From: Ustulina deusta
Lineage: Eukaryota; Ascomycota; Sordariomycetes; Xylariales; Xylariaceae
Direction of reading: 5' to 3'
DNA: 64,000 nucleotides
NCBI GenBank assembly: GCA_023159155.1
Contig: JAJNNX010000026.1
Coordinates: 496,001-560,000, forward strand
Under the pieces are notes generated by a model that saw nothing but the letters and a program-made list of their open reading frames with translations, was not told where the DNA came from and did no database searches. Both the position numbers and the translations under genes were made by a program. Positions 57,799-64,000 of the stretch are shown here, one piece after another (the first letter of the stretch is position 1; every line of letters begins with the position of its first letter).

Positions 57799-59327
57799 TC
57801 AAGCCTTATTGATGCCAGCTGTTTCCTCGGCATTTGGATCCGACGCCACACCCGCCTTCCCATGCCGCGTACCCGGCTGATCAGACTCCGGCTTGCGCGC
57901 TATCCAGTGGCTGGCGTTGTACACGGTCTGCAGCATGCTCTGCGAGTCCTGCACATACGGGGCCCTGAGACCGGACTGTCTCGACTCGAGCACGAATCCC
58001 ATCTTCTCGACGAGCGCCACGACCTCGTCGTCGGTCAACTCGAAGCTGCCGGGGTCGGCGATGCCCAGCGAGGTGTTCTCGTCGTAGTCGCCGTCGCCGT
58101 CGTAGCCGTGGTGGCCGGGGACGTGGTTCTCCCAGTGCCAGAGCAGCGGGCCGACGTTGATCAACACCCCGCCCGGGCGCAGACAGTGCCGGATGACCTC
58201 GAGGTACCGGATCAGGTTCGGCGCCGTGTCGAGGAAGAAGACGGTCGCCACCGCGTCGAACATGCCCGCGTGCGCGTCGTCGCCGTACAGGCAGAGGAAG
58301 TCCGCCGCGCACATCTGCATCGTCCCGATCTTGGTCCCCGCCGCCGTCGCCTCGGACAGCGTCTGCTGCGGGTGCACGTCCGGGATGGCGTACGCTGCGA
58401 ACTGGTTCGCGCGGCTCCGGTGGTTCGAGAACGAGTGGATCCACGGGTAGATGGTATGCCGGCCCGCGCGGTCGCACGAGTTCAGGATGTACGACGACGC
58501 GAGCAGCTGGTGGTAGGAGATCTCGTTGCCCTCCGAGTCGTAGCCTAGGCGGCAGAGGTCGAACACGAGACGGCCGAGGCCGGCGCCCGGAACCAACACC
58601 CGCAGCGGCGGAGTCGCCGGCGTTTGTGCGTCTGCCTGGATCTGTGCTGTCGTGCCCGCCGGACTCGCTAGGGCTAGTCTCCGCGCTTTCTCGGCTTCTA
58701 GGGCCTTGAGCACTGGTCCGTAGCATGCGTCTCGCTCCACCCGGCCCTCCGAGGACCAGTCTCGGTAGAACTGCCGTATGGTGCTCCGGGCCTTATCCAG
58801 ATCGTTGTATTTCGCGATGCCCGCCCATTCTTCTGGCATCACCGCCTCCTTGTCTGTGTCCAGCATCCCAAACGAGTGCAGGCCCATCTTCACGATGGTG
58901 CGCGCCAGCTCTGCGTTGCTCTCGATGGCGTCATCTACCCGGTTTAGAGTGTCCAGGTAGTTGAACGGCGGCGCGGCTAGCATCTGCCAATGCGCCTGTG
59001 GAAGGGCGTAGAACGCCTGCCTGCGGAGATGCGTGCAGTTCAGATGAGCGTTCTTGGCATATTGGCTGTGGTGTCGTTAGTACGTTGGTGTATGGGTGTA
59101 CATGATTGGTGAGATGTTGTTGGCTGGTGGTGAGGGTAAATAACCGAAACAGCAAGTAAGCACAACTTATTGGTGAGATGTTTTTCGAGGGGAAATAGAA
59201 CTCACCCAAAGGAATCTAATGCACAAAATATAACGCGGATCTCTTCAGGATCCTCGATGGCTTCCTCGAGGCCATTCCATTCTTCGGCCATCCTCTCGAT
59301 GCCAGTGGTGTAGCCTGCAGGGGTCAT
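57799..59327 (-). CDS. CARNMT1: Carnosine N-methyltransferase-like (N2227 family)
   Basis: SAM-dependent methyltransferase of the N2227 family; the animal enzyme methylates carnosine to anserine and the yeast relative is of uncertain substrate. Exons 59327-59206 and 59065-57799 encode 462 residues. The N-terminal helices read FGQYAKNAHLNCTHLRRQAF and FYALPQAHWQML. The SAM-binding core is RVLVPGAGLGRLVFDLCRLG, followed by the family phrase GNEISYHQLLASSYILN. Then come DAVATVFFLDTAPNLIRYLE and GGVLINVGPLLWHWENH. I start at ATG 59327; an in-frame ATG at 59291 is the alternative and would remove 12 residues. The coding DNA is GC-rich at 57900-58700. The gene is divergent from PAC4. The name is by family; fungi may use another substrate. 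Confidence 0.92.
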
Positions 59328-60092
59328 CAACAGGCACAACCGGGTAATCTCACACCCAATTTGTGGGAAATCAGGTGCTCTACGTAGTATTTATCGTAGT
59401 AGGGCAACAGCAAATACTTCGGTCCGAGAACCTGTCCAAATAATTAATACATAATAGGTAAGTAGGTAGTCTAGGGAAATAAGTGGTGGTTGTGTTCAGT
59501 TGCGAGGTATTCTTAAGTAATCCAGGGAATGTCGGGGGAAGTGAAGGAGGGGCAAGTGAGCTAAGCACTTAGATAGAAAGGTTGCCCTTCGCTGGTGCAT
59601 TCTGATGACAAAACCCTAACCTGATCAGATAAAACTCTCCCGTACCAATTCGACAATGTTTTATAAGCATTTACAATTTCCTCTACTACCTCCGATAGCA
59701 AACCTAGATGTATACGGTTTTCCTTGGCAACGCACCGCTGGAACCAATTAAGGTTTGAATTGTTGTTACCTAAGGTCAAGGGCAGCCGGAGCGACTACGG
59801 CGGTTATCGGCGGTCGGTGGTTCTTAATTAGCGGGCCATTTCAGCCTGGATTCTGGGCCAGAGCTTGGGCCACGCCATGTTCTCATCCAGTGTTTCTTCC
59901 TTTTGAGTTTACAGAGATCAAGGTACCTACCTAACTTCGCATTCAGATAGGTCGTTGACAAACATCACTCGTCATGTACCCTATATCAAACTAGATGACT
60001 ACATCTTAATAACAAAAATTAAGACCAACCGGCTCTTGCGCTCAACTCTTGTTAAGCCGCACCCCGAAACCCAAGCGTCTACACAGGTAAAG
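59328..60092. other. Divergent methyltransferase/PAC4 upstream region
   Basis: About 760 bp with scattered GTAAGTAGGTAG words near 59457 and GGTACCTACCTAAC near 59922. No gene is supported. Confidence 0.5.
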
Positions 60093-60605
60093 ATGGAGAC
60101 CACAGCATCGAAACCGATCCAAGTCTCTTTCCCCTTGCCGCGGGGAATGGACACCAAGATCCATATGCGCTTGACAGTTCAGTCTAAAGCTATCCTCTTA
60201 TTTGTCACCACCGTGGCTGCCGAGGACTCGGACAAACCAGCTCCCATGGGCGCGTTCGTCTATGCTCTGCCTGATGTTTGTCTCTCCGACGCCCGTCTTT
60301 TCCCACTGGATACTTACGTTCCGCTCTAGAAATACAATCCAAATCACCCTCTATCAACAACTATTTACTCAACCGAAGCAACACTGGAGTTCACAACGCG
60401 TCTTGCCAAGATATTGGCCAAAAAGACAAACATGCCGGTGTACGTGGGAAACTCGATTAGTTTTGCTAGCACGGGGCTGGGCGGTACTGTGGAAGAGGAG
60501 ATGGAGGCTTTCAAGCAAGTCGTGGCCGTCGCCCTTGACAAGCTGCAGCCCATTATCCAAGCTACAAATGCCATACCTAATGGGGTCAACGGCAACAATG
60601 GATGA
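60093..60605 (+). CDS. Proteasome assembly chaperone 4 (PAC4/PSMG4-like)
   Basis: Exons 60093-60275 and 60330-60605 encode 152 residues. PAC3-PAC4 helps assemble the 20S proteasome alpha ring. The sequence is SFPLPRGMDTKIHMRLTVQS, then AILLFVTTVA and MGAFVYALPD joined to KYNPNHPLSTTIYSTEATLE. FTTRLAKILAKKTNMPVYVG follows, and the glycine-rich SFASTGLGGTVEEEM. These match the fungal PAC4 family as I recall it. The ATG at 60093 is the first in frame; the open frame upstream lacks another. The donor is GTTTGT rather than the consensus GTAAGT. Confidence 0.83.
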
Positions 60606-61965
60606 ATAAATCTTCCCAATACTATATGTTGACTGATTGAAGGGTTGTGTGTAAGTCGTGACTGTTCAGAAAGTCGCTCTGTGGGCTCATCCACATATGT
60701 AGGCTCTTCACAGCCTGGCAAATTAACACCAGCACCAACAACCCCTTCCCCTCTGCTTACTTGTTACCTCGGTGCTTGTCCTTGGCACCGGTACTCTTTA
60801 TTCGAACTTGACTAGTTTCAAGCGCGATAGGGAAACTAGCATTGTCCGCGCACTTCATGAAATTGCTCACCAACTTCAGCCGCGTGCTAGATATTGTAAA
60901 ACTCGGAGCTCTCGAGCCGTTAGCATGGATGAAATATTACTAATTAGGATGGCCAAGGGAATTTTGCATTCACTGGGAAACTGGTTAGCACAAATGGAAG
61001 TCACATTACTTTCAAATCACATTCGATTCCTCGGTTTTGATACCTAGGTAGTTATAGCACTCTCAGTTGGATCCCAGGCTCAATACATAGGTAGGTTATG
61101 TCTATAACTACCGAAGTAACAAATCTTCTCAAATCTCTTTTCACCATATCTTTCGGGATCCCTATTGTCGATCTAGTTGCGTGCGACGAAGTCAGACTTC
61201 TTAAGTACACCCTCTTACGACGACCGATCTCGAGAATATCGACTAAATATCTTCAACAAGTGAAGTCACTGAGAGTTTCCTACTATCAGTACAAGACACT
61301 GTGCCCTAAATGTCATAATGAAGGAGTAAATAGATACTCACAACGTTCGTGACTAAGAGCAGAGCCGTTCTGCTAAACTTTGCGGCTTATAGCTGGGAGA
61401 AGATACATAATAATGAATGCTGTGAGGGCTAGCTTCTGTTGCTATTGCCTCTCTTAATGCATGTTGGCATCTTCATTGCTTGGAGCTACCTTCCTGTAGA
61501 TATTTTTCTGAAGGAGAGAGGAAACTATGCCTGACCCGAACGGATACCCGTCACCACAATTAAGTCTAGCTAAATTATAGCTTCGTTTCCACCTTGTTTC
61601 TGCTTCTCTCTTAGTAATGTGCAGACTACTTATTCAATCCCTTCTACTATTCGATAATTTCCACGAAGTCCTCTCACCTAAAATCTTATTTGAGGCTCAG
61701 CAGTCTTCCGCACATTGAGATTACTCGGTCCCACTTTCGTCAACCAAGAACCACGATCACTTACCACTTGAGCAACGTGATTCAACTTCGATAGCCATAT
61801 CACTCCAGCGCCGATTCGTAGTAATGGACCTTGACGATATGTCGGATGGTGAAAGGTAAAACAAATGACACTGGGGAAACCCACGGCCTTTTGCCCATTG
61901 GCGTTTCTCACGCATGTTTTAGACAAGCAGTCAGCGGGGTTTCCTACGACGACTAGATATCGCTT
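60606..61965. other. Gene-poor region after PAC4
   Basis: About 1.36 kb without a supported gene. It is AT-rich, with one CCTAGGTAG word near 61044. Confidence 0.5.
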
Positions 61966-62445
61966 TTGTCAAGGGAAGAGGAACTCAGCGAGTATGATTG
62001 GGCATCTGCAACGTTCGAGCGAAACCTCGCCGTAATCTCAGCCGCCAGAGTCGTAATAGGCCTTGTCTATGGCGCCCGCATGGCTACTGAGTTATTCGAG
62101 CTCTTGTTCTACGCCCTGGCCCTCCCCCTTGCCAACTCCATGGATAGAATTGCTGGGCCTTGTCCTCGCTATGCAGCCGCCCTCAGACGTTACACCGAGA
62201 ATTCATCCCTCTCCTCGTTCCCGATTTCATCCTACAACCGGGCGTTGGTCGAAGTGGCCAGGCTCTTCAACAGTTCATTCTCCCGATTCCGTATTTTTAT
62301 CGATGACCCAGCCAACCCACCGGCTCGTTTCCGTTACGAAATATCTGGTCCTCATTTATCTCATTTCTACATGGCTCGTCTCGAGCCGGTCTTAGAAGAA
62401 GGGGGCCAGAAGGAGAAGTGCGAGAGCGGCGGTGAATTCGTCTAG
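61966..62445 (+). CDS. Doubtful ORF, possible gene fragment
   Basis: A 159-codon open frame begins right after an in-frame TAG and has no ATG until 62080. The sequence has a hydrophobic stretch (ELLFYALALPLANSM) and a charged C-terminus, and codon composition resembling real coding DNA. I do not recognise it. The TAG preceding the frame ends in AG, so it might be a terminal exon with acceptor at about 61963, but I could not find the matching upstream exon. A short ATG frame at 61826 ends at a GTAAAA donor in a different phase. It could equally be a decayed gene fragment. Confidence 0.3.
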   Translation: MSREEELSEYDWASATFERNLAVISAARVVIGLVYGARMATELFELLFYALALPLANSMDRIAGPCPRYAAALRRYTENSSLSSFPISSYNRALVEVARLFNSSFSRFRIFIDDPANPPARFRYEISGPHLSHFYMARLEPVLEEGGQKEKCESGGEFV

Positions 62446-63167
62446 GTTTTGGGAAATGTGGTCGAATTCACCACGCAGTCGAATTTGGATTAATCAAACG
62501 GCTGATAAACCTAGCCAACGCCACTTCGAAACATGGTCACGATGTAGCGCCTCTTGCTCGCTATTGAGGGCCGCTATGGCACACTTTATCAGCAGTATCT
62601 AGCACTACGTACCTAGCGATTGAATACACTAGCGGCAATTGAATTTCACCAAATTACGTGGTTCTGGTCATGGACAACTTCGGCCAGTTAGGCTAATGTT
62701 GAAGTACCAGGTGATAGCTGAGGGTTTAAAAACCAGCACGTTAGTGCACCAGGGTTGCCACGGAATATAACTGCAGCGCTACAACCAAACCATATAAAAT
62801 AGAACGTTGTCAATTCGGAACAGTTAACTTAGGCACCTATAGTTAGCCACATATGTGCTCACGACTAGAATCGTAACAAGAAGGGATAGTTGATGCGTTG
62901 GCTAGCTATTCGTTTTCTCATAAAAAGGAAATAATTATAGACAACAGAAAGGTTTGACCTATATAGAGAAACAATAATAAACTATGATAATAAAATATAG
63001 TTATTTGATAATGACTATTGCTGTTACTACGGTAATTATTACTAAGGATATTCCGGTAGGGGATAAATACTATTGTTTATAGATATTTTCTAATAAAACG
63101 TCAGCACCTTCCTTACCTGCTTGTTCATTCGAAATAATATTGTAACCTTTATATAACCTCTAAGAAA
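62446..63167. other. AT-rich intergenic patch
   Basis: The right half (about 62880-63170) is strikingly AT-rich with long A/T runs and no family-like reading frame. See the findings. Confidence 0.5.
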
Positions 63168-63416
63168 ATGGGAAGAAAACTGCGAAGAAAAAAGGGAAAT
63201 AGTACTAAGAAGGATAACTCGGTTTTCTTTACTTCCAGGGAACGAGTCCAAGCATTTCTCCATCAACAAAAAACCGATGAACCCTTATACCCACCAGACC
63301 AAGTCGTGGTTCCTGTTGGATTTACCCAAAAGGTCACTTACTTCGATATCCTGGAGCGCCTTATACCATATCATCCGACACAATTGATGCCACATATATA
63401 TATATATAAACTATAA
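63168..63416 (+). CDS. Small basic hypothetical ORF
   Basis: An 82-codon frame starting with ATG encodes a Lys/Arg-rich N-terminus (GRKLRRKKGNSTKK) and then ERVQAFLHQQ and PPDQVVVPVGFTQKVTYF. The final residues run into a TA-repeat (HIYIYKL), so the C-terminus may be fortuitous or truncated. It lies at the right edge of the AT-rich patch and is convergent with the alpha-galactosidase gene. I do not recognise it; real gene, fragment and chance frame are all possible. Confidence 0.3.
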   Translation: MGRKLRRKKGNSTKKDNSVFFTSRERVQAFLHQQKTDEPLYPPDQVVVPVGFTQKVTYFDILERLIPYHPTQLMPHIYIYKL

Positions 63417-63446
63417 ACTTGCCTAACCATTGACCGCGTAGCGCGC

Positions 63447-64000
63447 TTAGGAAGTAAATAGTAACGCCGCAGTATCGTGCGACGCCACCTCAACCGTGAT
63501 ACTAGAGGTAAATGACCCGAGATCCTCGCCAGTCCACACGTCTAGCACGCTATACGTCTCGCCAGCATCGAGGCTCGGGACCTCGCCAAAATCAGCCGTC
63601 ATGTTCCGGCCACCCGACAACGTGTTCATCATAAGCACAAGCGTGCCCTGCGAGCTCTCCCCCGACCAGAACTCGGCCGGATTCGTCGCGTTGAAGGTGT
63701 AGTCGGGGTTCGTGCCCCATTTATACGGCTTGGCGGGGCCGCCGTAGACGGCGTCTTGGTTGAAGGCGAGCAGATGCTTGTTCAAGAGGATGGACTTGGC
63801 GGCCTCCGAGGCCGCGTCCAGGTTCGTGCCGATCAGCAACGGGCTCTTCATCGCGGCCCAGAACGCAAAGTGCGTCCGCTCCTCGGCTGTCGTGAGCCCG
63901 TCGTTTCCTACTTCCAGCATGTCTGCGTCTGGACGCCCCCAGAAATTGGCGTCGTTCAGGATGAAGGAGTTCATGTTCAGAATAGACGTGACGGAGCTAA
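63447..64000 (-). CDS. GH27 alpha-galactosidase, C-terminal part (truncated by window edge)
   Basis: The frame is open to the window end, so only about the last 184 residues are seen. The sequence includes SVTSILNMNSF, then FWGRPDADMLEVGNDGLT, which corresponds to the WxDPDMLxIGN block of GH27 alpha-galactosidases. The Asp there is the acid/base in characterised members. HFAFWAAMKSPLLIGTNLDA and LAFNQDAVYGG follow, as in the family. The last 90 residues form the beta-sandwich domain (YSVLDVWTGEDLGSF). Such fungal enzymes are normally secreted and remove terminal alpha-1,6-galactose from galactomannan or raffinose sugars. The signal peptide and nucleophile lie outside the window. Confidence 0.9.
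   Translation of the reverse strand, partial: SSVTSILNMNSFILNDANFWGRPDADMLEVGNDGLTTAEERTHFAFWAAMKSPLLIGTNLDAASEAAKSILLNKHLLAFNQDAVYGGPAKPYKWGTNPDYTFNATNPAEFWSGESSQGTLVLMMNTLSGGRNMTADFGEVPSLDAGETYSVLDVWTGEDLGSFTSSITVEVASHDTAALLFTS

Noticed and set aside
57862..58726. Overlapping long frames on both strands
   Set aside because: They arise from the high GC content of the methyltransferase gene and are Arg/Val/Pro-rich without domain resemblance.

Overview
The window reads as nuclear DNA of a filamentous ascomycete (Pezizomycotina, most likely Sordariomycetes). Nearly every multi-exon gene carries short introns, mostly 50-100 bp, with GT...AG ends and CTAAC-type branch sites. The recognisable proteins are fungal orthologues. 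Intergenic regions are sprinkled with TAGGTA/TACCTA words that often form the palindrome TAGGTACCTA. There are no bacterial features (operons, Shine-Dalgarno sites, insertion sequences, CRISPR) and no clear transposon. I could not fix genus or species.

Layout, left to right: a 5'-truncated low-complexity protein with a four-cysteine motif (1-1767, +); SPT4 (-) and POP8 (+), divergent; PPT1/PP5 (-) and the RWD-IMPACT gene YIH1 (+), divergent; a family III CoA-transferase (+); VPS1 dynamin (-); the GID7/WDR26 ubiquitin-ligase subunit (-); a small DUF1757-like membrane protein (+); acetoacetyl-CoA synthetase (-); a DUF2264 protein (+); a degenerate short-chain dehydrogenase (+); TRS120 (+); an ASX-homology-domain protein (-); SEC22 (+); a cysteine-rich hypothetical (-); a 3.1-kb gene-poor stretch; an intron-containing tRNA-His (+); a Usa1/HERP-like membrane protein (-); mitochondrial PSD1 (+); the PP2A B56 subunit RTS1 (-); TFIIIC subunit TFC1 (+); a canonical SDR (+); a carnosine N-methyltransferase-type enzyme (-); the PAC4 proteasome chaperone (+); two doubtful ORFs near an AT-rich patch; and the 3' end of a GH27 alpha-galactosidase (-, running off the right edge).

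Most genes are housekeeping: transcription elongation and Pol III initiation (SPT4, TFC1), RNase P/MRP (POP8), vesicle traffic (VPS1, TRS120, SEC22), phosphatase signalling (PPT1, RTS1), protein turnover (GID7, Usa1-like, PAC4), lipid and acyl-CoA metabolism (PSD1, AACS, CoA-transferase). The 19.6-28.9 kb block (AACS, DUF2264, pseudo-SDR), the 60.6-63.4 kb stretch and the terminal alpha-galactosidase look more accessory. Many genes are arranged head-to-head over shared upstream regions, and these regions are where TAGGTA clusters concentrate.

I found no unmistakable new system. The strongest leads are the dispersed TAGGTACCTA element, the short-chain dehydrogenase that has lost all three signature motifs, the fungal ASXH protein, the GID7 reading frame that lacks an ATG where its N-terminus seems to begin, and the AT-rich patch with a small basic ORF. 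Exon junctions were derived by eye from splice signals and family continuity; no alignment or RNA data were available.
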